Both the position numbers and the translations under genes were made by a program. DNA of 64,000 bases. Source: Marinobacter sp. NP-4(2019). Its GTDB lineage: Bacteria > Pseudomonadota > Gammaproteobacteria > Pseudomonadales > Oleiphilaceae. Location: the NCBI RefSeq assembly GCF_003994855.1, contig NZ_CP034142.1, positions 2,976,001 to 3,040,000 on the forward strand, in the 5' to 3' direction. This document shows, one piece after another, positions 52,541 through 62,266 of the stretch. Positions within the stretch are counted from its first letter, which is position 1, and the number at the start of each line of letters is the position of its first letter. The notes below the pieces were generated by a model. The model searched no databases. It saw only the letters and a list, made by a program, of their open reading frames with translations, and was not told where the DNA came from.

Positions 52541-54501
52541 GAAACCAACCAATGCTTTGCCCAGGCACTCAACTGCAGCACCGCCCACAACTGCTGAGCT
52601 AAATGGCCCTTACCCTGTAAATGGTTTCGCCACATAGCCTGCACCGCACGCGGGTTAAGTGCGGGTAGATTGGCAAGGGAAGACGGACTCAAAAGATCTT
52701 CCGCCCACTCCCGCAATGGCCCCCGCAGCCAGTCATCCAGCGGCACCGCAAAGCCCATCTTGGGCCGCTCGATCAGCTCACGAGGCACGTGGCGATATAA
52801 AATCTGGCGCAACGCCCACTTCCCCTCACCGTTTCGAACCCGCATGTCCAGTGGCAATTGCCAGGCAGCAGCATAAACATCTGGATCAAGAAACGGAGCC
52901 CGCACTTCAAGGCTACTCGCCATGCTGGCGCGGTCTACCTTCACCAGCACATCGTCCACCATAAAGTTGAGGGTATCCATCAACATCATCCACTCTACCT
53001 GGTCAAACCCGGCTAACGCCGGATACAGGTGCTCCACGGCTTTATCAGAACAGCATTCAGGTTCAAGCAAGTTCTCAGGGTGGCGGTTCATTGAGGCCAG
53101 ACCGCCATATAGCTCCCTATCGGAACCGCAAGCCAGCACATCCGCAAGTTTGTAGAGCTTCTCACCAAAGGTACGTATGTGGAGGCGGGAAGGCAAAACC
53201 CGGCTGCCTATCGCCATCAATCGATCATATCCGCGGGGCGGCATGCTCTTTAGCAGACTGGCCAAGGTATGCCGCATCGGTTGGGGCATACGCGCGAGCT
53301 TACTCCAAACTCTCGGCATCCAAACGTAACGGTTATACCCACCAAACAGCTCATCGCCAGCATCACCGCTAAGAGCTACAGTGACATGATCCCGAGTAAG
53401 GCTGGAGATAAGGAATGTGGGTATCTGGGAAGAATCCGCAAACGGCTCATCGTATAACGCGGGCAGCTTTGGAATCACATCCAGAGCCATCTGAGAGGTC
53501 GCCCGCAACGTGGTATGTTCCGTTCCAAGATGCCTAGCCACTGCAGCAGCATGCTCGGATTCATCATAACGCGGGTCATCAAACCCCACTGAAAACGTCC
53601 GAATCTTCCGGGCAGACTGGCTCTGCATCAGCGCCACTATCAGAGAACTGTCAACACCTCCTGAGAGAAACGCTCCCAAAGGAACATCCGCAGCCATCTG
53701 GCGCTCAACGGATGCAATTAGCGTCTCCGCCACATTGGTCAACGCCCGCTCAGGCGATACTGGAGCGCTCTGGCGAGCAGCATGGGCAGAGTCAACGGCA
53801 GACCACCATTCTGCAGGCTGCGGGCGTTTGCCAGCTTTTATATCTGCCAAAGACACCTCCAGAAACGACCCAGGTGGCAGCTTAAACACACCCTTCAAAA
53901 TGCTCTGTTGACCACCCACACAGCCAAAGCGCAGATAACTCTGCAGCACTCTAGATTCAAGCTCACCACGAAGGCCGGGGTATTGCTTCAGTGCCTTGAG
54001 TTCAGACGCAAATACTAACGTGCCATCAACCCACCCGTAATAAAGTGGTTTTTCACCGAAGCGATCCCTGGCCAGTGTCAAGAACTGCTCTTCCCGATCC
54101 CAAACGGCAATGGCAAACATGCCGCTGGTGAGCCGAAGCGTATCCTCAATACCCCATACCCGGAAGGCCTCTAACAGCGTTTCGGTATCCGAATGCCCTC
54201 GCCACGGAATACCACCACCCGTTGCCTCACGCAGCTGCTCTCGGAGCATGATATGGTTATAGATCTCACCGTTGAACACAATGACATAGCGGTCACATAG
54301 AGATGCCATAGGCTGGTAACCAGCAGAGGACAGGTCCAAAATAGCAAGTCGCCGATGACCTAATGCAATTCCTACTTCACTATCTGCCCAAGTGCCAAGA
54401 TCATCAGGCCCCCGGTGCAAAACAGCATCGGCCATTCGACGTACCGTTGATTCCGTTGCCAAGCCGGAATTTGGCGACAATACACCAGTAATCCCACACA
54501 T
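52537..54501 (-). CDS. asnB: Glutamine-dependent asparagine synthetase-like amidotransferase (WbpS-type)
   Basis: A 654-residue AsnB-family protein. The start must be the ATG at 54501, because Cys2 (MCGITGVLSP) is the glutaminase nucleophile. HRGPDDLGTW and FNGEIYNH complete the N-terminal amidase; FLSGGVDSSLIVALM is the PP-loop, with SGDAGDELFGGYNRY and EVRAPFLDPDV following. Related proteins in O-antigen clusters amidate uronic-acid sugars such as GalNAcA. Sitting beside tviBC this is the likely role here; ordinary asparagine synthesis is the alternative. Confidence 0.87.
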   Translation of the reverse strand: MCGITGVLSPNSGLATESTVRRMADAVLHRGPDDLGTWADSEVGIALGHRRLAILDLSSAGYQPMASLCDRYVIVFNGEIYNHIMLREQLREATGGGIPWRGHSDTETLLEAFRVWGIEDTLRLTSGMFAIAVWDREEQFLTLARDRFGEKPLYYGWVDGTLVFASELKALKQYPGLRGELESRVLQSYLRFGCVGGQQSILKGVFKLPPGSFLEVSLADIKAGKRPQPAEWWSAVDSAHAARQSAPVSPERALTNVAETLIASVERQMAADVPLGAFLSGGVDSSLIVALMQSQSARKIRTFSVGFDDPRYDESEHAAAVARHLGTEHTTLRATSQMALDVIPKLPALYDEPFADSSQIPTFLISSLTRDHVTVALSGDAGDELFGGYNRYVWMPRVWSKLARMPQPMRHTLASLLKSMPPRGYDRLMAIGSRVLPSRLHIRTFGEKLYKLADVLACGSDRELYGGLASMNRHPENLLEPECCSDKAVEHLYPALAGFDQVEWMMLMDTLNFMVDDVLVKVDRASMASSLEVRAPFLDPDVYAAAWQLPLDMRVRNGEGKWALRQILYRHVPRELIERPKMGFAVPLDDWLRGPLREWAEDLLSPSSLANLPALNPRAVQAMWRNHLQGKGHLAQQLWAVLQLSAWAKHWLVS

Positions 54502-54545
54502 ATCAGGTTGGCCCAACGCTTTTTTCAGCAAAGCTCACAAGCAAA

Positions 54546-55631
54546 TCACCCTTTGTAGATCGCCAACCACTTATCCACGGTTGCTTCCAGTGAATAGAAC
54601 TCCCGTATCCTCTTACGAGCGGATTGACCATAAGCCGCCCTCTGGTCGGGAGAAAGTTTTAATGCATCGTTAATGGCAGCAGCTAACGCTTCTGGGCTCT
54701 TTGGCTTTACCAATAACTTTGAATCCCCGAGAAATTCGCGAACGCCACCACAATCAGTAGCAACTACGACACATTCACATGCCATCGCCTCGCCTACCAC
54801 CATGGGAAATCCTTCCCACGCAGAGGAGAGAACGAAAAGGTCAGCTGCAGACAACAAATCCGGAATGTCATTCCTGACGCCTAGAAAACTAACTCGATCA
54901 TCCAAACCGAGCTTTTGAGTTAAACTGCCCAACTGATTCCTTAAAGGCCCGTCCCCAGCCACAGCCAGATGCCAATCACTGCTTTCATTCCCAACTCGCG
55001 CAAGCGCGTTCAATAGATTGGGATAATCTTTGGGCTCAGAAAGTCTACCTACTGAAACGATTAATTTCGTGTCATCGGCCAACCCAAACTCAGACCTGAT
55101 CCGTGATACCCCGCTGACCGATGTCTGAAACTGACAAAGGGATATGCCGTTGTGGACAGCAAGCATTTTACCGGGAGGAATAGCCCTCTGAAGCTCGAAT
55201 GCACGAACTGCCTCGGCACTCACATTTGTGGAAACGTCCGCCAACCAATTTGTCACTCGATAACCTACCATCCGGAACCGGCCTTCCTCATTCCGATTGT
55301 GGGCTGTAGTGATCAATCGGCGAATGGGCGTGATCAACCTACTTAGCCGAACAATGATGTTCGCATGTACCAAGTGAGTGTGAACTACATCGGGCTCAAA
55401 GCGGGCATGAAGCTGACGAAACTCTGCTATAAAAGTAAGCAAATCTCTTGGTGAATTAACCTCCAGTTTGACCAATTCCACAGCTGGATTCGACGGCCTA
55501 AGCAGAGCATCACCGGTCATATAAACCAGAAGTACTTTATTACCCCGATCCGCCATTTCGTCCGCTAGTGAGGTAACAACTTTTTCAGCGCCACCCAACC
55601 CAAGCCCGGTTATAACGTACATAATTCTCAA
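54546..55631 (-). CDS. Glycosyltransferase family 4
   Basis: A 361-residue GT-B enzyme. YVITGLGLGGAEKVVTSLADEM is the N-terminal loop, DVVHTHLVHANIIVRL follows, and VSVGRLSEPKDYPNLLNALA, LSSAWEGFPMVVGEAMACECVVVATD form the donor site. Likely start TTG at 55631, nine bases after GGAG, since family members begin two to three residues before YVITGLG; an ATG at 55622 is the alternative. Sugar unknown. Confidence 0.88.
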   Translation of the reverse strand: MRIMYVITGLGLGGAEKVVTSLADEMADRGNKVLLVYMTGDALLRPSNPAVELVKLEVNSPRDLLTFIAEFRQLHARFEPDVVHTHLVHANIIVRLSRLITPIRRLITTAHNRNEEGRFRMVGYRVTNWLADVSTNVSAEAVRAFELQRAIPPGKMLAVHNGISLCQFQTSVSGVSRIRSEFGLADDTKLIVSVGRLSEPKDYPNLLNALARVGNESSDWHLAVAGDGPLRNQLGSLTQKLGLDDRVSFLGVRNDIPDLLSAADLFVLSSAWEGFPMVVGEAMACECVVVATDCGGVREFLGDSKLLVKPKSPEALAAAINDALKLSPDQRAAYGQSARKRIREFYSLEATVDKWLAIYKG

Positions 55632-55991
55632 CGAAACAAACTCCGTTTTCTGAATATCAGACCATACTAATTTTTCTGGCCACGATCATTTACTTCGTCC
55701 TCATATACTTACCAAGGCATCTGTTAAACCATACGGCACCCAGACACGGATCAACCCGGACTGCTTAGGCTTGATACGCATGGGTAAACCAGGAAGCGTG
55801 GAAAATTTACCTTTGGAAAAACGGTTCAGGGGTCCACCGGCCCGGCATTCCATTCACTGTGGAATTTATCACTGCTGGTGTGATAGCTATCCAGCCCATG
55901 ATTTTCTGGTCGCTGGTCACTGCGATTGGGGCTCACTGGAGAGCCTTAGCTTATTCGGCCCTGGCGAACTAACCGATTGAGCTGATAATTA
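55632..55991. other. 360-bp gap with a possible decayed plus-strand reading frame
   Basis: No intact gene. On the plus strand one frame is open from 55775 to the TAA at 55970-55972 without a proper start. Its end encodes a hydrophobic stretch (FITAGVIAIQPMIFWSLV then TAIGAHWRALAYSALAN) that could be a membrane-protein remnant. Another plus-strand frame (55771-55980) starts with ATA/ATG-type codons but looks unconvincing. No repeat ends or promoter are clear. Confidence 0.3.
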
Positions 55992-57104
55992 TCAACGGCA
56001 ACAGCCAAGAGACTCAAGCAAAGATATCCACTGCGCACCAACCACTTCCCGAGAAAACTGAGGCCTATCCCGCAGTGCCGCTCTCGCCATTAATAGCCGC
56101 TTGTGTTCGTCATTAATGATAGAAGCAATGGCATCCGAGAGCCTTTCAATGTCTTCTGACGGAACTAGGACTCCATCAACCTCATTTTCTATAATCTCCG
56201 ATGGGCCGGCCGGGCAGTCAAAACTCACAACGGGAACCCCGAAACTCAAGGCTTCCAAAACCACCAGGCCAAACCCCTCAAACCTGGACGATAAAACGAA
56301 AAGGTCTGCTCCTTCGTATTCCGACTTAATATCAGATATTTGCCCCACCAACTGAACCTCCTTGCCCAGTCCAAACTTTTCAATCAGCCTTTCAAGAATG
56401 GGGCGATCATTCCCCTCCCCACATATCCGGAGGTTCCAACCCTCACGCTGCTCTTCCGGTAAGGAACTCCAAGCTTTTATGAGCAGGTCGAACCCTTTTT
56501 GGTATGTCAAACGGCCAGCCGCTAAAACTCGGCGCTGAAGGGAAGTATCATCCTTACTCCTCGCGTTGGCATTAACTGACACTGGGTTCAGGTTATAAAT
56601 ACGAATAACTTTATCATCGGGACATTTCAGGTACGTCTTCCAGCACTGTTTGTCTTTATCGGATAAAACCACAATTTTGTCCGACAACCATACCGCTAGC
56701 CTTCTAGCAAAATTCCTAGACTTCAACCCAAGATCAATTTCTGCATTAAAATGCTCCCAATTGACCACCACCGGCCGATTTGGAAGAAAAAAACAGAATA
56801 CAAGGAATAAAAACGACAAGCTTTCTACAGCAATCAAAACATCCGGGCGATTTCTAACAACAAATCTAAATAGCCTCCATGATGTTTTAAGAAAACCTGT
56901 AGACCCGCAAGGCCTCAATGGAAAAAGCTCCCTCAACTCAATGCCTGAATCAACCTCGTAAAAACTTTTTTTGCCATTGTATTGGCTGAGGATCGTAACG
57001 GAGTAGCCTGCCCGACGAATTGTATTAGCAACATCTGAGCAGGCCCTTTCGGTTCCGCCAGGGAGAGCTTGTGAACCAGTAAAAAAACAAACTTTTTTAT
57101 TCAT
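55992..57104 (-). CDS. Glycosyltransferase family 4
   Basis: About 370 residues from the ATG at 57104, where VCFFTGSQALPGGTERACSDV begins the conserved fold; an in-frame extension upstream into the next gene is unlikely. The C-terminal domain has VLAAGRLTYQKGFDLLIKAW, ICGEGNDRPILERLIEKFGL and LSSRFEGFGLVVLEALSFG, with the conserved Glu pair. Composition is more AT-rich than the left end of the locus. Sugar specificity unknown. Confidence 0.87.
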   Translation of the reverse strand: MNKKVCFFTGSQALPGGTERACSDVANTIRRAGYSVTILSQYNGKKSFYEVDSGIELRELFPLRPCGSTGFLKTSWRLFRFVVRNRPDVLIAVESLSFLFLVFCFFLPNRPVVVNWEHFNAEIDLGLKSRNFARRLAVWLSDKIVVLSDKDKQCWKTYLKCPDDKVIRIYNLNPVSVNANARSKDDTSLQRRVLAAGRLTYQKGFDLLIKAWSSLPEEQREGWNLRICGEGNDRPILERLIEKFGLGKEVQLVGQISDIKSEYEGADLFVLSSRFEGFGLVVLEALSFGVPVVSFDCPAGPSEIIENEVDGVLVPSEDIERLSDAIASIINDEHKRLLMARAALRDRPQFSREVVGAQWISLLESLGCCR

Positions 57105-57133
57105 GTTTAAGCGAAGATATATACATGATTTCG

Positions 57134-58129
57134 TCACTTGCTCCCCTTCAAAAGCCTCGACCTTAAAACAAGAAGTGTAATTTTTGGAACGATGCAGAAA
57201 AGAAAGGATGCAGCAATAGATTTCCCCGAAAGATTCCTGCGAGCCAGCCAAATATTTCTCAGGAACAGCGCCTTAACAAATGCAACAACTCTCGAATCTC
57301 TTTCTGCCTCCGGCGTTAGTGCAAGCCTATTCATATAATAAAGAACACAGAACTTTATTTTTCTAGCGTAAACCAGATCCCTATATTTTATCAGGGCTGT
57401 ATCGCTTAGCACCTTTCTCTCAAAAGCAATCCAGCTCCTGTAAAATTTCTTGAACTCTGAATAATCAAACGGCCTGCTAGTCAGACTTTTAGAATCCGAC
57501 TTATCAAAAACATAAAGCTTATCATCACTAATAATGGTGGATTCTGCTTTCAAAAAAACATCAAGATTATAAAAGGCATCTTGAGATACCCTGAGGGATG
57601 GAAACCTTGCTCCTTTCGCTAAATGTGAAGATAAACATTTCCCCCAAGGCGCGGACACGATCTCATCCAGAAAGTACTTTCGGAGGAGAACCTCCCCATC
57701 TAACAATTTATAATAGGACATTTCAACCTTAACATCATCCTCTAAATTGTCATGACGTCCAGACCTATTAAAGTAGTATCCAAAAATAAAAACATCAGGG
57801 CAGCCTTCGGACATAAGCGCGTGATGGATAAGATCTAACGCGAGTGGCATAAAGAAATCATCTGAGTCCATGAATATAACATAGCGACCTCTGGCAATCT
57901 CAAGGCCTTTATTGCGCGATGGTCCGGGCCCGAGATTCTTTTCGTTACGCACAAGAATCGTAGAACTTTCAAGTTCACACGGTAGATTAAACGATCCATC
58001 TGTAGAACAGTCGTCAACAACTATATGCTCAAAGCTCACTTTGTTTCTTGAAAGCGACTGAGCCGCACGTAACAATTTTTTCCCAGAATTAAAATTTGGG
58101 CTAATCACAGAGAAAAATGGAGTATCCAC
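57134..58129 (-). CDS. Glycosyltransferase family 2
   Basis: A 331-residue GT-A enzyme. FSVISPNFNSGKKLLRAAQS, EHIVVDDCSTDGSF and GPGPSRNKGLEIARGRYVIF lead to the metal-binding DSDD (about 93-96). KGARFPSLRVSQDAFYNLD fits the acceptor-side EDxxF-like region. A hydrophobic, basic C-terminus may associate with the membrane. Start is GTG at 58129. AT-rich composition. Confidence 0.87.
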   Translation of the reverse strand: MDTPFFSVISPNFNSGKKLLRAAQSLSRNKVSFEHIVVDDCSTDGSFNLPCELESSTILVRNEKNLGPGPSRNKGLEIARGRYVIFMDSDDFFMPLALDLIHHALMSEGCPDVFIFGYYFNRSGRHDNLEDDVKVEMSYYKLLDGEVLLRKYFLDEIVSAPWGKCLSSHLAKGARFPSLRVSQDAFYNLDVFLKAESTIISDDKLYVFDKSDSKSLTSRPFDYSEFKKFYRSWIAFERKVLSDTALIKYRDLVYARKIKFCVLYYMNRLALTPEAERDSRVVAFVKALFLRNIWLARRNLSGKSIAASFLFCIVPKITLLVLRSRLLKGSK

Positions 58130-58429
58130 TACTGTTCCAACATAGAAGCGTTAAGTTTAAGTCGGCTTTATTAACAAAGCTTTTTTCTGCTAAACCATCT
58201 TTAAGTACAGACATACAGAATTGTCTTGTTTCCCAAGCTGTACAGCTCACCATGAGATAGGAACTTTCTATCGACACCCATGAATTGATGTATAGCCTCA
58301 GACTATCTCAATTTTATCGTTAAAATTTGATTCGCCATCTCAACAAGCCAGTGACTTCTGTCGCATACGGTCAACATGAGTGATCCGATGACAATTATCT
58401 TGTGGTGACTCACCTTTTAGTGAACTGAT
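58130..58429. other. 300-bp AT-rich gap without a gene
   Basis: No convincing reading frame, repeat or RNA on either strand. It may carry an internal promoter for the leftward genes at 58129 and below, but I see no element strong enough to name. Confidence 0.5.
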
Positions 58430-59404
58430 TTAACAGCCCACCAAATCCCTCAAAACCGCCTTAACTCCACTGGTATTTCGGTAGCCACCCTTCAATAGCA
58501 GGCCAAGCGTTGCAGCCATTCTCGGCAAAAGCCACTTCTCTCGAACACGTACACGCAGCTCAAAACTATTCGCTGCGGCTTCAGCTGTTTCCAACATATG
58601 CTCCAAATTGGCGTGGTATTTTTGGGGTGCTACCGCTTGCACCCGTTGAATGCCCTCGATCATCACCTGCTGCTGTGCAATCTGAGCATCTTCTCTCTCA
58701 CGAACATCACCTTCAAATAGCTTTTTCACCGAGTGTATAAAAGCCAGCCGCGGGGTAACCCTCGTTGTACGGTTAGCAATAAACTGCGATTCGTTGGATT
58801 CGTGCCGACGGTAGTATTGAAGCACCCGATCATCGACCACTTTGCTATTCAGAGCGTCTGCGAAGTCTACAATCCAGTTGTCATGGCCGTTAATGCCCGC
58901 CGGAATAGGCATACAAAAGTCCAATAACTCGCGACGAATCCCGCAACAGCAGCCCATCACAAAGTTATCCATAGTAAAGCCGGCCGAGCGTATCTGGCCT
59001 ACCTTGGTCAACCCCACCTCATTTAACTCTCCATCCGTCAACGCGGCATCGTTCATCACCACCAACGCTTGCGGGTTACGCTCGGCAACACTGATCATGT
59101 GTTCGATCTTCTCCGGGAACCACACGTCATCCTGGTCACTGAGAAAAACCAGATCGCCGGTCGTCTTCATCAACGCTGCGTTGAAGTTGCCGCAGTAGCC
59201 CAGGTTCTTTTCGTTACGGTGGAACTCGACGATGAATGGCGCTGTTTTTGCGAACTCGCGGACGATGGCTTCCGTTTGATCTGTGGAGCAGTCGTCTGTG
59301 ATGATTAGTTCGTCCGGCTGGCGAGTCTGGCCTACGAAGCTTTGGAGTTGCTCTTGTATGTATTGGGCACCGTTGTAGGTGGCCATGGCTATGGAAATTT
59401 TCAT
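58430..59404 (-). CDS. Glycosyltransferase family 2 (rhamnosyltransferase-like)
   Basis: A 324-residue GT-A enzyme. ISIAMATYNGAQYIQEQLQS and ELIITDDCSTDQTEAIV form the nucleotide site, VFLSDQDDVWFPEKIEHM is the DQDDVW motif common in rhamnosyl- and related transferases, and GHDNWIVDFA fits the acceptor region. It is the last glycan gene before the three-gene ATPase cassette and starts 17 bases after that cassette ends. Donor unproven. Confidence 0.88.
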   Translation of the reverse strand: MKISIAMATYNGAQYIQEQLQSFVGQTRQPDELIITDDCSTDQTEAIVREFAKTAPFIVEFHRNEKNLGYCGNFNAALMKTTGDLVFLSDQDDVWFPEKIEHMISVAERNPQALVVMNDAALTDGELNEVGLTKVGQIRSAGFTMDNFVMGCCCGIRRELLDFCMPIPAGINGHDNWIVDFADALNSKVVDDRVLQYYRRHESNESQFIANRTTRVTPRLAFIHSVKKLFEGDVREREDAQIAQQQVMIEGIQRVQAVAPQKYHANLEHMLETAEAAANSFELRVRVREKWLLPRMAATLGLLLKGGYRNTSGVKAVLRDLVGC

Positions 59405-59421
59405 TTAGTATTGAACCATCA

Positions 59422-60933
59422 TTATCGTATTGCCCGAACCCCACCGCGCCTGCCAATACCTGCCGCCACCCGGAACAGGTCTGGCATGTTCAGGCGGCCG
59501 TCTGCGGTTCGGTTGATTACACCGATTTCTATCATTGCCTGGGTCAGCGTTCCCTCCTGCGCCTGGTTTTCCAGTGAGTGGGGAGGCAGGTATGGTCGTA
59601 CACTATCGTCCAGAGTTTGGTTATTGTCAGCGGCTGCTTGCAGAACCCTGTTTACGACATCATCATCCCGCCAGCGTGCGTGCAGCTCTTCTTCATTGGC
59701 GGGCACTGTCATTCCCTGTAATGGGTCAAGCACCTGCTGAATCCAGGGGTAGTCTTCCTGCAGCTCCCGCAAGCGAAGGCGGGAAGCTTCCTGAACACCC
59801 TTTTTGATACCTTCATAGTGCAGCAGCACGTCGGCTTCCGGGTATTGCCGCTGGGTTAGTGTATGGGCGTGTTTCAGTGCCACCAGAAAACTTCTCGGGC
59901 TCACCTGGCCTTTGGCATCGGCCAGGTGGGTTGGCAGCCAGGTAAAGGTATTGCCACGGCGGCGGTTTGTGCCCATGAACCGGCTGGCAATCGCCTGCAG
60001 CAAGGCTGACTGGTTGGCTTCCCGGGTACGAATGGCCTCTGGCACCACGTAAACCGTTACGCCGTTTGTGGTTACCTCACCAAACGAGCACTGGTATTCG
60101 CGCTGGACCCACTGGCGAAACTGGGGGCCGGACCGGGCGTTATTGGCAAGCTGGTGCCACAGCAAACCGTACAAGTCTGCCCTGTGCCATTGCAGCAACA
60201 CCCGGCCATGGGTCAATTTGGATGCATCCGGGAAGGCCCATACAGACTGGTCTTCCCACATATCCTGGCGCAGAAAAAATTTGGTGCGGATTGCGCGAAA
60301 CTCCCGCAAATCAAGCCCTACCCTCAGCAGGCCTCGCAATAACACACGGATTTGAGCCCAATCATTCCCCAGGCGGTCAAGGGCATCGAACACCAGCAGA
60401 TGCCGTTCACCACGGGACTCCAGCTCTTCATTGATCGACGCGAACAGGCGCTCTTCTGCTTCCGGATTATCGGCCACACGCTGAATTCGCGCTGGCCAGT
60501 CTTCAGTGCCTTCAAAAAAAGCTTGCCCGGACGCTTCCAGCAACTGATAAAGAATGACCGTGCGCCAGATGTCCTCCGGGTTAAAGTTCTGATCAAGCAA
60601 CCGCTGCAAAACCCTCCTCGACGGGTGGTTACGGTTGCTCGTTTCCGATGAAAAGCCCCAGCCTACGCAGGTGTTATCAAGGCGAATGCGCTTGAGTTGC
60701 TGTCCAATCACCATCCGGGTGGCCTCGCCATTGAGCGCGGAACTCCAGAAGCTCTTGCCCGTGCCTCTATCACCCACGACAATTGCCGTATCCGGATTCA
60801 ATGCGCTTTCATGGCCCGGAACCACGTACACACTCGCAGGTTCAGGCGGCTCAGTACCGTGATGAGCAACTTCCTCCGGTATCGCCTCAAAAGCGGGTCG
60901 CAAGGTCTCCAGCAACTGCTCATTGGAATTCAT
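59422..60933 (-). CDS. P-loop ATPase of a putative three-gene defence cassette
   Basis: A 503-residue cytoplasmic P-loop NTPase. Walker A is VVGDRGTGKS (52-61) and Walker B is LLVFDALDRLG (179-189). The region between resembles STAND/AAA ATPases that act as signal switches. The C-terminus (MIEIGVINRTADGRLNMPDL then FRVAAGIGRRGGV) looks like a winged helix with a glycine-rich end. I take the ATG at 60933, which overlaps the upstream ATPase stop (ATGA) and has AAGG ten bases before it; a TTG at 60963 is possible. Not a glycan enzyme by any motif. Coupled to the next two genes. Confidence 0.75.
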   Translation of the reverse strand: MNSNEQLLETLRPAFEAIPEEVAHHGTEPPEPASVYVVPGHESALNPDTAIVVGDRGTGKSFWSSALNGEATRMVIGQQLKRIRLDNTCVGWGFSSETSNRNHPSRRVLQRLLDQNFNPEDIWRTVILYQLLEASGQAFFEGTEDWPARIQRVADNPEAEERLFASINEELESRGERHLLVFDALDRLGNDWAQIRVLLRGLLRVGLDLREFRAIRTKFFLRQDMWEDQSVWAFPDASKLTHGRVLLQWHRADLYGLLWHQLANNARSGPQFRQWVQREYQCSFGEVTTNGVTVYVVPEAIRTREANQSALLQAIASRFMGTNRRRGNTFTWLPTHLADAKGQVSPRSFLVALKHAHTLTQRQYPEADVLLHYEGIKKGVQEASRLRLRELQEDYPWIQQVLDPLQGMTVPANEEELHARWRDDDVVNRVLQAAADNNQTLDDSVRPYLPPHSLENQAQEGTLTQAMIEIGVINRTADGRLNMPDLFRVAAGIGRRGGVRAIR

Positions 60934-62264
60934 AAGATATCTACCTTGGCCAGAGCCAGACAATGATTTAGCCCTGAGAATAGCTCACCAAACGCCTCCC
61001 GGATGGCACTTTCACCAATGCTTGCTAACTGCATCATCGGGTCCAGCGCCTCAAAGTGATCACTCCTGAGGATGGATAAAGGCCAGTGCGGCGCATCGGA
61101 ATCAAACTCATCAAAAGTAAACGCTGGAGCAGCATCAACCAACTCATCTGGTGGCAGTTCGTCGTAGAGTGTATCAACCCATACATTGAATGCACGGGAT
61201 GCAAAACGACGCTTATCTGCTTCACTCATGCTTGAGCGCGCGTGAACCATGTGAAAACGCTCCCGCCAATCTACTAGCTGCTGGCTCGCCTTACCGCTTA
61301 CCTGCGCCAGTTGTGTCAGATGCGACAGCAAGTAGCGATAACCCTCCCAAGTAGCCGGAACATCCACCGCGAACAAAAATACCTCGGCGTTCAAATGCAG
61401 AAGATTCGCGGCAACGGTTTCATGCAATCCAGCGCGGCTATCAATCAATACAACATCCGGCTTCACATGGGCTTCAAGCGCCTCCACCATGTGCCGCAAC
61501 CTTGCGGCGAAACCGAGACCATCTTCTCCTTCAAGATAGCCACGGGCCAGTTTGGCCATCACGTTTTCCGGGCTATCAAACGCACGCTTGCCCAACGCTG
61601 GCGCTACCCACAAACCCGGACTATTCACCAAAGTACTCTGAGCCACCATGTCTTTCGGCATGGCCGCACGCGCATTACCCACCAGATCTTCAACCAGCCA
61701 ATCCAAAACGCCATATACTGGGCGGTGTTCAGGCTCCAGCATGTGCGCACCCAGCCCAGGCGCTTCAAGATCCAGGTCTACCAACAACACGGTGCGGCCC
61801 TGGCGAACCAACTCCCGCCCCCACAACATCATGGCCGTTGAACGCCCCACACCTCCTTTCAGACTGTGGAAAACAAAGCGTGGGGGATGAAATTGCGGAC
61901 CAGCCTGCGGCTGTAGCGCCCAGTCCTGCCCCATTGCACGGCGCTCAATCAGGTGCAGGTTAACGCCATCTACCCAGTGGACCAACGTGGGCTCCTGAAA
62001 AAGCGCTCCCCCTGCCAGAGTGTCCTGATACCTGGCGACCCCGTTCATACCCGGGCTGTAGTGGCCAAGTACACTCTGAAGCTTTTCTTTCAGAGCGCCA
62101 ACTTCAGAATCTGACCAATTATCCGGCACCATTAAATACAAACGGCCATGCATATCACGCACAACCCGAAGTTCGGCAAAATCCACCGATGGCACAAGCT
62201 CACGCACGACGCGCACCAGCAGTGGCAGGCACTGATCGAAAGTAATATGTGCTTGCGGTCGCAT
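60930..62264 (-). CDS. ParA/MinD-like ATPase with KGGVGR variant P-loop
   Basis: A 444-residue protein. Residues 1-125 form an N-terminal region of unknown fold. The deviant Walker A reads SLKGGVGRST (134-143): the signature Lys136 is kept, but the usual second lysine is Arg141. LLVDLDLEAPGLGAHML (160-176) is switch I, and VVLIDSRAGLHETVAANLL resembles the Walker B/switch II strand. Proteins with this KGGVGR variant are known as a distinct ParA-like group, often outside plasmid partition. Two bases separate it from the HEPN-like gene upstream, and it overlaps the P-loop gene downstream. Confidence 0.78.
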   Translation of the reverse strand: MRPQAHITFDQCLPLLVRVVRELVPSVDFAELRVVRDMHGRLYLMVPDNWSDSEVGALKEKLQSVLGHYSPGMNGVARYQDTLAGGALFQEPTLVHWVDGVNLHLIERRAMGQDWALQPQAGPQFHPPRFVFHSLKGGVGRSTAMMLWGRELVRQGRTVLLVDLDLEAPGLGAHMLEPEHRPVYGVLDWLVEDLVGNARAAMPKDMVAQSTLVNSPGLWVAPALGKRAFDSPENVMAKLARGYLEGEDGLGFAARLRHMVEALEAHVKPDVVLIDSRAGLHETVAANLLHLNAEVFLFAVDVPATWEGYRYLLSHLTQLAQVSGKASQQLVDWRERFHMVHARSSMSEADKRRFASRAFNVWVDTLYDELPPDELVDAAPAFTFDEFDSDAPHWPLSILRSDHFEALDPMMQLASIGESAIREAFGELFSGLNHCLALAKVDIL

Positions 62265-62266
62265 GC

